Shown: in pieces, positions 55,265 to 63,032 of the stretch
Numbering within the stretch: the stretch's first letter is position 1
Layout: every line of letters begins with the position of its first letter
Source: AP-15 sp963700185
Lineage (GTDB): Bacteria; Pseudomonadota; Alphaproteobacteria; ATCC43930; CGMCC-115725
NCBI GenBank assembly: GCA_963700185.1
Contig: CAVOWP010000013.1
Coordinates: 1 to 64,000, forward strand
Direction of reading: 5' to 3'
DNA: 64,000 nucleotides
Made by a program: the position numbers and the translations under genes
Notes under the pieces: model-generated
Seen by the model: the letters and a program-made list of their open reading frames with translations, nothing else
What the model was told of the DNA's origin: nothing
Databases searched by the model: none

Positions 55265-56521
55265 TTATCTGACGGTTGGTTCTTTGAATGCGGTATTGTG
55301 CTTGGGGAACCACTCGTAGCCCTTGAGCATGTATTGCCAATACATGCTCGGCAGGAAGCTGACCTTGATCCACCAGCCTAGCCACCGCTCCTTGCCCGGA
55401 TTGAGGATGGGCAGGGTCGGAGTCACTTTGCCGCCGTAGATGAACTCGGCGATGATCGCCTTGCCGTTGGCGGTGGTCAGCGGACACGAAGCGTAACCGT
55501 CATAGCCGCCGTCGATCGCTTGACCGTTCATCAACCTGAGAATGTTCCGCACCACCACGGGCGCCTGTTTGCGCACGGCGGCGGCGGTCTTTGAATTGGG
55601 CGTCGCGGTGACGTCGCCGAGCGCGAATACATTGGCGTGGCGCACGTGCTGCATCGAGTTCTGGTTGACTTCAACCCAGCCAGCGGCGTTGGCGAGCGGG
55701 CTCGAACTGATGTCGTCGGGCGGACTTTGCGGCGGCGAGACATGCAGCATGTCGTAGGGCACGCTGATCCGCTGACCCTGGTTGTCGCCGCCGACGATCT
55801 CGAAAATCGCAGTCTTGGCCTTGGCGTCGACGGCGACGAGGTTGTGCTGGTACTGCACCTTGACGCCATAGCGCTCGGCAACCTTGGCACACTCGCGGGC
55901 GAAAAACGGCACGCCGAAAATCACCGGTGCGTGGACGAAATACTTGAGGTCGACGTTGGTTCGGATGCCCCCGCGCTGCAGATGGTCGGCAGTGAGATAA
56001 ACGATCTTCTGCGGCGCGCCCGGACACTTGAACGGCAGCGGCGGCTGAGTGAATACCGCCTTGCTTCCGGACTTGAGTGCCTTGATGCACTCCCAAGTGT
56101 AATTCACATGATCAGGAGAATAGTTGCTGCACACTCCCCCACGGCCAAGCGCCTCGGCGAGGCCATCGATCTTGGCCCAATCAAGCTTCACCCCGGTGCA
56201 GACCACCAGATAGTCATAGGTGACCGCGTCGCCGGTGGACAGTTCGACCTTGTTGTTCGCGGGATCGAACTTGTGCGCGGCGGCCTTGATGCGCTTGACG
56301 CCCGACGGCACCAGGCTGTCGGTCGGCCGGCGCGTGCGCGCGAGATCGTAGATCCCGGCCCCGACTAGCGTGAATGCCGGCTGGTAGTAGTGCGTGTCGC
56401 TCGGCTCGACGATTGCGATGTCGATCGCGCCCGGCCCGTGGCGCTTCAAGCTCGCCGCCACGGTAATTCCGGCGGTGCCGCCGCCGACGATCAAGACTTT
56501 ATGGTGCGTAGTTCCGGCCAT
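55265..56521 (-). CDS. sqr: Sulfide:quinone oxidoreductase (type II-like)
   Basis: 418 residues from ATG 56521. FAD dinucleotide fold KVLIVGGGTAGITVAASLKR, then YYQPAFTLVGAGIYD. Redox cysteines are candidates at Cys108 (VVCTG), Cys131 (GVCSNYS) and Cys166 (FKCPGAPQK); the KCxGAPQK context is typical of SQR. The second FAD contact is NVFALGDVTATPNSKTAAAV. The C-terminus has an amphipathic membrane-association region (LPSMYWQYMLKGYEWFP). It oxidises sulfide to persulfide/polysulfide and reduces quinone at the membrane surface. Its usual MBL partner downstream is truncated. Confidence 0.9.
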   Translation of the reverse strand: MAGTTHHKVLIVGGGTAGITVAASLKRHGPGAIDIAIVEPSDTHYYQPAFTLVGAGIYDLARTRRPTDSLVPSGVKRIKAAAHKFDPANNKVELSTGDAVTYDYLVVCTGVKLDWAKIDGLAEALGRGGVCSNYSPDHVNYTWECIKALKSGSKAVFTQPPLPFKCPGAPQKIVYLTADHLQRGGIRTNVDLKYFVHAPVIFGVPFFARECAKVAERYGVKVQYQHNLVAVDAKAKTAIFEIVGGDNQGQRISVPYDMLHVSPPQSPPDDISSSPLANAAGWVEVNQNSMQHVRHANVFALGDVTATPNSKTAAAVRKQAPVVVRNILRLMNGQAIDGGYDGYASCPLTTANGKAIIAEFIYGGKVTPTLPILNPGKERWLGWWIKVSFLPSMYWQYMLKGYEWFPKHNTAFKEPTVR

Positions 56522-56863
56522 GATGGCCCTCCCGTCGAACTGCCCCGCTCGTCTTGGCCTTGGGCATTCGCACGCTGAACACCGGATCACACCCAACCCA
56601 ATGTCCATCGCCGCCGATCATGGGATGGTCAAGCCTGGGTTGAATTTGCGATGGGCTGAGGTGAGACCGTCGGCGCTCATAGAGTTCGTCCGGAAAACTA
56701 GCGGTGATGCCTGCCGGCATACCCGCAGCGGAGCGGCGGCCACCGGCAGATCGGCACCCTCGCGCGACTGGGAAGGTCGGCGCGGTCTTCATTAAAACGA
56801 CATTCCCCGGATTCCCGGATTGGTGGCGCCATTTTGGCCAATTTTGGGCCTCCGTGGAAGAGG
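56522..56863. other. Intergenic region upstream of sqr
   Basis: 342 bp between the MATE gene stop and the sqr start, both on the minus strand. It should contain the sqr promoter. No clear operator or terminator was recognised, and the small open frames are not protein-like. Confidence 0.4.
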
Positions 56864-58306
56864 TTATCGCAGGGCGACCATCTCGGCCGCCCGGGTGATC
56901 GGCGGGGCGAGCAGATGAAGGCGCAGGGTCAGCAGGATGGCGACGACTGCGAGCCCCAGGGCCAAGCCCCACCATAGGCCGACAGCCCCGTAGCCGAGCG
57001 GAAAGGCGAGCAGCCAGCCTCCCCCGAAGCCGGCGGCCCAATAGCCGAGGCCGGCGAGCAGCATCGGGACCATGGTGTCCTTGTAGCCGCGCAACGCGCC
57101 GGCTGCGATCGTCTGCATCCCGTCGAAGACCTGGAACAGCGCGGCAATTACGAGCAGACGCCGCGCGATCTCGACGGTCGCTCGATTTGCCGGATCGGTG
57201 ATGTCGATATAGACCGCGATGATGGCCTCCGGAACGGTCCACAATACGATCGCCGTCGCGCTCATGAACGCGATCCCGAGGGTGAGGGCCACCAAACCGG
57301 CCCGCCGCGCTGCGACTGCCCGGCCGGCGCCGAGTTCGTAGGCGACGCGCACCGTAGCGGCCTGGCCGAGACCCAGCGGCACCATAAAGCTGATGCCCGC
57401 GCAATTGAGAACGAGCTGGTGCGCCCCGAGCGCAGCCGTGCCCAAAAGGCCTATCAAGATGCCGGCGGCAAGGAATACGCCGACCTCGACCCCCATGATC
57501 CCGCCGATCGGCAGACCGAGACGAAGTATGCTCGCGATCGGCGGCCAGTTCGGGGAGAAGGCGTTGCGCAGTACGCGCAAACCCGCGAGACCAGGCATTG
57601 TGCGGGCGCACAGCGCCAGACCCGCCAAGATCAGCCACTGATTGGTGGCGCTCGCATAGCCGGAGCCCGCGACCCCGAGGGCAGGGGCGCCGAGATGGCC
57701 GTAGATCAGCACCCAGTTCAGCCCCGCATTGCCGGCGACGCAGAGGAGGAGAACCGCCATCACCGCGCGCGTGTGGGATAGGGCGGCGAGCAGACTGCGC
57801 AGCACCGCAAAGCCGAGAAAAGCCGGCCCACCCCAGGCGATCGCCCGCAAAAAGTGGCCGATCTCGACGGCCAGCGCGGCGTTGTAGCCGAGCCATTGGA
57901 GCAAGCGATCCAAACTCGTCAGCACGGCGACGAAGGGCAGCGCCAATAGCAGGGCGAGCGCCAGCCCTGCGCCGCCGATGCGACCGGCTGCGGCGCGGTC
58001 GCCGGCGCCGAGCGCATGCGCGGCGAGCGGCGCCACGGCGGAAAGGATTCCCTGCAGCACGACGCCGCCGGTGAAATAGAGCATCGCGCCCAGCCCCGCG
58101 GCGGCGAGCGGCAGGGCGCCAAGACGCCCGACCATCACCATGTCGGTGACGCCCATCGCCATCTGCGCGAGATTGGCCGCGGCAAGCGGCGCCGCGAGGG
58201 CCAAGGTCGCCCGCAGCTCCGCGCCAATGCCGCACCTCGCGGCACCGCGAATTCGCTGATCGGCTCGATCGACCGGTTCCATCTGGTTCTCTCTGATCTC
58301 CGTCAC
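56864..58306 (-). CDS. MATE family efflux transporter (NorM-like)
   Basis: 480 residues with 12 hydrophobic segments in two halves. Family sequence includes APLAAANLAQMAMGVTDMVM, GRLGALPLAAAGLGAMLYFT, and in the second half LRLGLPIGGIMGVEVGVFLA and FQVFDGMQTIAAGALRGYKD. It exports cationic drugs or metabolites coupled to Na+ or H+. The start is ATG 58306, preceded by gagggcgccgtg-type purine context; MEPVDRADQ eight codons in is an alternative. Upstream, on the same strand, lie a short ORF and a strong terminator hairpin that may control it. Confidence 0.92.
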   Translation of the reverse strand: MTEIRENQMEPVDRADQRIRGAARCGIGAELRATLALAAPLAAANLAQMAMGVTDMVMVGRLGALPLAAAGLGAMLYFTGGVVLQGILSAVAPLAAHALGAGDRAAAGRIGGAGLALALLLALPFVAVLTSLDRLLQWLGYNAALAVEIGHFLRAIAWGGPAFLGFAVLRSLLAALSHTRAVMAVLLLCVAGNAGLNWVLIYGHLGAPALGVAGSGYASATNQWLILAGLALCARTMPGLAGLRVLRNAFSPNWPPIASILRLGLPIGGIMGVEVGVFLAAGILIGLLGTAALGAHQLVLNCAGISFMVPLGLGQAATVRVAYELGAGRAVAARRAGLVALTLGIAFMSATAIVLWTVPEAIIAVYIDITDPANRATVEIARRLLVIAALFQVFDGMQTIAAGALRGYKDTMVPMLLAGLGYWAAGFGGGWLLAFPLGYGAVGLWWGLALGLAVVAILLTLRLHLLAPPITRAAEMVALR

Positions 58307-58338
58307 GGCGCCCTCGCCGATTTCCGAGAGAGACCCTC

Positions 58339-58374
58339 AAAAAGAAAGGGCCCCGACCGGTACCGGCGGGGCCC
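58339..58374 (-). terminator. Strong intrinsic terminator between a 19-codon ORF and the MATE gene
   Basis: On the minus strand the stem GGGCCCCG/CGGGGCCC (58348-58355, 58367-58374) closes the loop ACCGGTACCGG, itself a palindrome, and is followed by TTTCTTTTT. It stands 32 bp upstream of the MATE ATG, so it would stop most transcripts coming from further upstream. Confidence 0.75.
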
Positions 58375-58398
58375 CGTATGGTCGCGTGTTGCTCGTAT

Positions 58399-58458
58399 TC
58401 AGCGCACGCGCATACCCTCAGGCCCCACGGCAAAGCCGCGCGAGTCGGTAGTCGCCAT
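58399..58458 (-). CDS. Possible leader peptide (19 codons)
   Basis: ATG 58458 opens a frame reading MATTDSRGFAVGPEGMRVR, stop at 58399-58401, ending about 25 bp before the terminator stem and 93 bp before the MATE gene. Position and size fit a leader peptide or a separate micro-gene with its own terminator. No strong Shine-Dalgarno is visible and the peptide has no run of one amino acid, so translation is unproven. Confidence 0.35.
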   Translation of the reverse strand: MATTDSRGFAVGPEGMRVR

Positions 58459-58541
58459 CAGGCGTAGGGATGCGCAAATCATCGGCGGTTTGTAGCTGAG
58501 GGACGGGACCGCGTCAACCGCCACCGCTATGATGGAAACGC

Positions 58542-59084
58542 ATGAAGAGATTCATCCTGACAGGGGCCCCCGGCGCAGGAAAGACGGCGCTTATTCGGCA
58601 ACTGGAGCTCGATGGCTTCAGCGTCGTCGAGGAGGCCGCAACCGACATTATTGCTCTGGAGCAATCGCGCGGCGTCGCTGCACCGCATAAGCATCCCTCA
58701 TTCATCGATGCGATTGTTGAACTACAAAGACGTCGGCAGCTGCGAGCGTCTCACGATCCGGAAGAGGTCCAGTTTCACGACCGGTCGGCAGTCTGCACCG
58801 CTGCACTGGCGGTCTTCCTGGGATACCCGTTCTCCGCGGCGCTTTCCAGCGAATTGAAGCGCATCGAGACGGAAGCGATTTATCAGAAGCGCGTTTTCTT
58901 CATACAGAATCTCGGCTTCATCACCCCGACTGAAGCTCGGCGCATCAATCTCGAGGAGGCCCGGCGCTTCGAACGGGTTCACGAGGAAATCTATAGCACC
59001 TTTGGATTTGAGTTGGTCCCCATTGCCTCGGGCAGCGTGTTAAATCGAGCGGCTGTAATCAAGCAGCACGTCTTCCCTTTCTGA
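58542..59084 (+). CDS. AAA_28-type NTPase/kinase
   Basis: 180 residues. Walker A GAPGAGKT at residues 8-15 directly after the first strand, then DGFSVVEEAATDIIALEQSR. VQFHDRSAVCTAALAVFLGY resembles the catalytic aspartate region of small P-loop nucleotide kinases. Length and layout fit the AAA_28 NTPase family. Substrate unknown. It is the first gene of an accessory stretch running to 62.4 kb. Confidence 0.85.
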   Translation: MKRFILTGAPGAGKTALIRQLELDGFSVVEEAATDIIALEQSRGVAAPHKHPSFIDAIVELQRRRQLRASHDPEEVQFHDRSAVCTAALAVFLGYPFSAALSSELKRIETEAIYQKRVFFIQNLGFITPTEARRINLEEARRFERVHEEIYSTFGFELVPIASGSVLNRAAVIKQHVFPF

Positions 59085-59136
59085 TCGTTCCGCCGGAAGC
59101 CCGTGCCCGATCAATACGTTACGTTTGTCGTAAGAC

Positions 59137-59729
59137 ATGACCGAAACACACCCGCAAAACCGGCGTCTCGGGTATGCCCGCGTCGGCACCTACGGCCAGA
59201 CGCTCGACGCTCAGCTTGAGCAGTTGCGTGCCGCAGGCTGTACAAGATTTACTGCGAGAAGGTGACCGGCGCGAGCTTCTCAAATTGCGGCCCCCGCCTC
59301 GGGCGACGTGGTGACGGTCACCCGGATTGACCGCCTCGCCCGCTCGACGTTTGACCTGTTTGCCATTGTCAAACAGATCATGGACGCCAAGGGGCAATTC
59401 CGATCCCTGGCGGAACCGTGGCCGACACCGGCACCAGCACGGGGCGGTTGATGATTGCCGTTCTCGGCGGGCTGGCGGACGTGGAGCGCGATCTAATCCG
59501 CACCCGCACCGCCGAGGGCAGGAGCCGCGCCAAGGCGCAAGGCCAGCAGATGGGCCGACCCCCTGCCCTCACACCGCAGCAGCAGAAAGAGGCCAGCCGA
59601 CGCCGCGTGCAGGGCGCTACGCTAGACGAACTCGCCCGCAGCTACAACGTCGGCATATCCACCATTCGCCGCGTCACCAGAGCCGCTTCGGTCGAGTTGC
59701 GTGAACGTGCCCGGCCCACCAGATGCTAG
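59137..59729 (+). pseudogene. Resolvase/invertase-type serine recombinase, frameshifted
   Basis: The start reads MTETHPQNRRLGYARVGTYG, QTLDAQLEQLRAAGC; the nucleophile serine of the usual YARVST motif is replaced by glycine (YARVGT). Frame changes occur at about 59230, 59268 and 59410. Continuing pieces are KIYCEKVTGA, DVVTVTRIDRLARSTFDLFA and TGTSTGRLMIAVLGGLADVE, then RDLIRTRTAEGRSRAKAQGQ and a C-terminal helix-turn-helix (ATLDELARSYNVGISTIRRV). It is dead twice over: frameshifts and the lost nucleophile. Confidence 0.8.
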
Positions 59730-59759
59730 CGCACGACGACCTTGGGCTGAGGGGCACCG

Positions 59760-60008
59760 ATGCTGACAGACGAAGAGATTCTAAAAATCAAGGTGAGACT
59801 AGAAGGCGCGTTCAAGCCTTTGCGCTGTGTCGCCGAGGTTTGGGACTACAAACAGAAGCTACGCTTCAAGGTATTTGACCCCAACGACCAAGGCATAATT
59901 GAGGTGCCCGAAATCGTGCTTCGCGAGCTAAGCAACGAAAGCCAAATTCAAGAGGTAATCCAACAGGCTAGGGCACAGGTGCAAGATAAGGGGATTGTCT
60001 TAATCTAG
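59760..60008 (+). CDS. Small hypothetical protein
   Basis: 82 residues from ATG 59760, with protein-like sequence (LTDEEILKIKVRLEGAFKPL, RCVAEVWDYKQKLRFKVFDP, EIVLRELSNESQIQEVIQQA). Alpha/beta pattern, no signal peptide or membrane segment. Not recognised. Codon use and base composition are noticeably less GC-rich than the flanking chromosome, as in the next two genes, suggesting a shared recent origin. Confidence 0.7.
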   Translation: MLTDEEILKIKVRLEGAFKPLRCVAEVWDYKQKLRFKVFDPNDQGIIEVPEIVLRELSNESQIQEVIQQARAQVQDKGIVLI

Positions 60009-60017
60009 AGTGCGTTT

Positions 60018-60377
60018 ATGGCACGCAACAAATTATTTGTTCTGGTAGCGGCGACGTTTCTTTTTGCCGGGGCGGCGACAGCGCTTGACGTAAACCGGGC
60101 ACCATTTCTAACGTTGAGCGAAGGAGCTACAACTTGTGGCGAATTTGTCGCTCAACCGTGGATGCAATCCGCCCGGATGGAATGGGTGCTGGGCTATATA
60201 AGCGGGCGCAATCGAGAAGGCATCTCGCCGTACGAGCGGAATATCGGAAGCAGTTTCCAGCAGCCCGCTACAGCCATCGCGTGGCTACAAAATTATTGCC
60301 AAGTTCACAGTCTAGACCATTTGTTAAACGCTGCCGACCAGCTCCGCGCCGACTTTCAGAGACATGAGGGCCATTGA
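60018..60377 (+). CDS. Exported small protein with conserved cysteine pair
   Basis: 119 residues. Signal peptide MARNKLFVLVAATFLFAGAA ending near TALDV. The mature domain has one cysteine in ATTCGEFVAQPW and another in LQNYCQVHSLDHLL, with MEWVLGYISGRNREGISPYE between; the two probably form a disulfide in the periplasm. The TCGEF...WVLGYISG...YC pattern resembles HdeA-like or Rap1a-like small periplasmic proteins, but I cannot assign it. It follows the previous gene by 9 bp and is likely co-transcribed. Confidence 0.7.
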   Translation: MARNKLFVLVAATFLFAGAATALDVNRAPFLTLSEGATTCGEFVAQPWMQSARMEWVLGYISGRNREGISPYERNIGSSFQQPATAIAWLQNYCQVHSLDHLLNAADQLRADFQRHEGH

Positions 60378-60465
60378 TTTCCCATAGGCGCGCGGTTCCT
60401 TACGGGCCGACTACGACCCCATTGCCAAATTACCAGTCCTCCTCTCAGCAGCATCTAAGCTCCTC

Positions 60466-60939
60466 ATGTGCAATCTCGTATCGCTAGCTGGCCCCGCCGC
60501 CACGATCATAGCTGCCACCGTTGCCGTGATCGTCACTTGGTGTCTTGGCAGAGGTCAACTGAGCATCGCCCAACTGCAAGCTGGGACTGCACAACAACAG
60601 GCCGAGCTTGCTGCAATTCGGCTCCAGCATGACCTCTTTGATCGAAGATTTGCTGTTTACGACGCGACCAGAGAACTAATACGCACAGTGGTGCAACATG
60701 GGCAAGCAACTGAGCAGCAGATTTTCGATTTCAGAATGAAAACGAGAGATGCAAAATTCCTGCTGGACGACGAAATATCGGCATACCTTGAGGAGTTTTC
60801 CAACAAGGCGTGGGATATTCTGATGTTGGAGAGCGAATTAGACGCAGCAAATGACCCTACCGGACGAGAAGAAATCATTGGCCGACAACGAGCGCTGAAA
60901 GACTGGATTAGGAATTCAACATCAAGCACTCACAGATAA
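60466..60939 (+). CDS. Membrane-anchored coiled-coil hypothetical protein
   Basis: 157 residues. An N-terminal membrane segment at about 8-27 (AGPAATIIAATVAVIVTWCL) is followed by a glutamine-rich helix (QLSIAQLQAGTAQQQAELAA) and a helical cytoplasmic domain (HDLFDRRFAVYDATRELIRT, DEISAYLEEFSNKAWDILML). This layout, one helix plus a helical bundle, is common for uncharacterised chromosomal or prophage proteins. Lower GC than its neighbours. Confidence 0.65.
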   Translation: MCNLVSLAGPAATIIAATVAVIVTWCLGRGQLSIAQLQAGTAQQQAELAAIRLQHDLFDRRFAVYDATRELIRTVVQHGQATEQQIFDFRMKTRDAKFLLDDEISAYLEEFSNKAWDILMLESELDAANDPTGREEIIGRQRALKDWIRNSTSSTHR

Positions 60940-61089
60940 GTTTACCCCTTACCTTAAGTTACAACCGCCCCCCGACGCTCCTCCTCCCGTGAAGCGATAA
61001 TTTCTACCGCTTCGCTACTCCAAAAGAGCGTTATTTTTGCATAATGCCCCGACTTTGACAGAGGCGCGGCGGGCGGGCAAAAACAGAAG

Positions 61090-61423
61090 ATGTTGAGTCC
61101 TGTTCCAAGATCAAAAGCTCGCGTCCTCATTATTGTTGCCGTGGCCGCCGCCGTTGTGGTTTGCGGGGTTGCCTTATCGATTAATGAAGACGAAAATCTG
61201 AATGCCGCGTTTCAAAAAATTGAGGGTAGGTATGTCTCAAGACGAAGTGCTTCACATCACTGGAACACCGCACAGGATTACAGGATCCGACGGAGAATTT
61301 GCGCCCTATCATTTGGATAGCTGCACTGGCGCGGGGCACTGGCCTCTTGCCAAGACCGGCGAGGTGCCTGCCCTTGCGCCGACCGCGAAAAACATTAGCT
61401 TTTCGGCCAAGCACAACGTGTGA
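61090..61423 (+). pseudogene. SmpA/OmlA (BamE)-like small protein, frameshifted
   Basis: The first frame encodes a membrane or signal segment (RVLIIVAVAAAVVVCGVALS) and NLNAAFQKI. The next frame continues RVGMSQDEVLHITGTPHRIT and HLDSCTGAGHWPLAKTGEVP. Joined at about 61222, the product of about 110 residues matches the F..I.(V/L)GMS..EV....G.P pattern of BamE/SmpA-like domains. The break is a single-base shift in an A-rich run. Confidence 0.5.
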
Positions 61424-61454
61424 TAATATACAGAGCAGTTGCGGGAAATTTGCA

Positions 61455-61684
61455 ATGACTAAACTTCTCGATCAAGCCGTCGAAGCCGCGCGCAGCCTAC
61501 CGCCGGACGGCAGGACGAGGTCGCCCTTGTGGTTCTGCGGCTGACCGGCGCGGACGATGAACCGCCGGTTCCGCTCACGCCCGACGAGCAAGCCGCTATC
61601 ACCGCCTCCAAAGCTGTCGCTGCCCGTGGCGAATTTGCGACCGAGGAGCAGGTACGGGCGGTGTGGGCCAAATACGGTCTGTGA
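61455..61684 (+). pseudogene. Antitoxin-like protein, frameshifted
   Basis: MTKLLDQAVEAARSLPPDG, then after a one-base shift at 61509-61512 QDEVALVVLRLTGADDEPPV, PLTPDEQAAITASKAVAARG and EFATEEQVRAVWAKYGL. The acidic C-terminal pattern (DEQAAI...S..AAARGEFAT) is that of antitoxins encoded before RelE/ParE toxins. Its stop overlaps the toxin GTG, as in functional modules. Confidence 0.65.
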
Positions 61685-61972
61685 GGCTTCGCTACACCCT
61701 TCCGGCGCTTGCCGACGTCAGCGCGATCCTCGATTACATCACCGCCCATTCGCCGCAGGGCGCGCGCCGGGGCAGGCCCGCATTCAAGCCCTGACCGATC
61801 TTCTGTTGCAGCATCCCAACATCGGCACCCACACGAGCCATCCGGCGACCGCCGGATGACGACGACGCCTTACCCGTATCTGGTTTTCTACGAAGCCACG
61901 GACACCGAGATCATCATCCATGCCGTGCGGCATGCGGCTCGTGATCCGTCCGGGATGCCGGGTTCCGCCTGA
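61681..61972 (+). pseudogene. RelE/ParE-type toxin, frameshifted
   Basis: GTG 61681 starts MRLRYTLPALADVSAILDYI, TAHSPQGARR. After a shift in the GGGG run at 61769-61772 comes QARIQALTDLLLQHPNIGTH, and after another at about 61845 come TTTPYPYLVFYEATDTEIII and HAVRHAARDPS. These are the helix pair and the C-terminal strand/RH-RR region of RelE/ParE toxins. Two frameshifts and a broken antitoxin imply a dead module. Confidence 0.7.
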
Positions 61973-62094
61973 GCGGGGGCATCCCCGATCCGGGGATTGG
62001 CAAAAAGACAATCATGTAAATGCCGCAATCGCATCATACATCGGTCACTCCGGCCCCGTGAGCGGGTACGAAATTGCGATTGAAGGAGTTGCCG

Positions 62095-62240
62095 ATGCCT
62101 AATCTCGACCAGATAAAACAGGAGGAACAGGAGCGCGGGACCGGCGCAGGCGGTTTCCCAAGGGCCGGTCGGGCAATCCCGCCGGCACACCGCGCAGCGG
62201 TACCTCGCGCCGTTGCGCCGTTGTGGTAATTTCCAAGCGC
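62095..62240 (+). pseudogene. Truncated, frameshifted DUF5681 gene
   Basis: ATG 62095, with gaaggag upstream, begins MPNLDQIKQEEQERGTGAGG. The neighbouring frame then reads RFPKGRSGNPAGTPRSGTSR, the DUF5681 signature also present at 6990-7385. The rest of the gene is missing where the palindromic repeat at 62246 begins. It is the remains of a second terminase-associated gene. Confidence 0.65.
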
Positions 62241-62245
62241 CTACA

Positions 62246-62395
62246 GGAGATTCCGTTCAGGTTGCACCCCTAGTTCAAATCGTCATTGCGAGCGCAGCGA
62301 AGCAATCTCGCGCCCGTTGAGGCTCCTCGGCACGAGATTGCTTCGTCGCCCTCCGGCTCCTCGCAATGACGGGGACCAATCTGGTCGAAATCTGC
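62246..62395. repeat. Dispersed palindromic repeat (GTCATTGCGAG family), copy 2
   Basis: About 150 bp, homologous to 46803-46950. Arms GTCATTGCGAGCGCAGCGAA and CTCCTCGCAATGAC enclose GAGATTGCTTCGTCGCC. Flanks gattccgttcaggttgcac and tggtcgaaatctgc match copy 1. Inserted at, or ending, the broken DUF5681 gene. Confidence 0.75.
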
Positions 62396-62419
62396 TTCTA
62401 AGATCGGCGGACAGGCACG

Positions 62420-62947
62420 ATGATGGTTAGACATTGCAAAGCGGTTCGGCTGCTGGTGTCCGTGATCAGTGCGTTCGCGGCATTCGGCGCTCTGCCTGGG
62501 ATTGCTGCAGCGAACACCGTGATCGATCTCACCTATGATTCGGTGATGGATATGGTGCGGCCGGAAGTTCACCCCGGCATCGCCGTGCACCACAACCTGC
62601 AAATCACGGTGTCGGGGGGCGGCAATCTCTCCGAGGGCCGCAACCGCAGCGCGGGTCCCTATCAGGATCGAAATGCAATGATGCAGGTGCTGAGCAGCTC
62701 CGGTGACGACGCGGCATATGCGTCTTGGCGGACGGCGCCGGACGGCCGGCTCGTGCGCGTCCAGAACGATCCGCAAAGCACGCGCACGATGACCGTGACC
62801 TTGTTGCAAGGCAACACGTGCCGCCTCGAGGTCGTCGACCAGCTGAAGCCTGGTTTCAGCGAATATGCGTTCCTGCGGATCTCAACCCACACGATCGGGT
62901 ATTTCTCGACTTACCGCGTCACTCGCACTTCCTGCGCGATCCATTGA
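62420..62947 (+). CDS. Secreted hypothetical protein
   Basis: 175 residues with a signal peptide (KAVRLLVSVISAFAAFGALP, cleavage near GIAAA). The mature domain is beta-rich, with NLQITVSGGGNLSEGRNRSA, MTVTLLQGNTCRLEVVDQLK and IGYFSTYRVTRTSCAIH; two cysteines could pair. No family recognised. Stands alone; convergent with the next gene. Confidence 0.7.
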   Translation: MMVRHCKAVRLLVSVISAFAAFGALPGIAAANTVIDLTYDSVMDMVRPEVHPGIAVHHNLQITVSGGGNLSEGRNRSAGPYQDRNAMMQVLSSSGDDAAYASWRTAPDGRLVRVQNDPQSTRTMTVTLLQGNTCRLEVVDQLKPGFSEYAFLRISTHTIGYFSTYRVTRTSCAIH

Positions 62948-63032
62948 CCGCCAGTGAGGCCGAACCCGGGATTTGGCCGGCGGAGGCTCCGTGCTCCCCG
63001 CGCCGCCGTGGTGGAAACGGGTTTCCGAGAGG

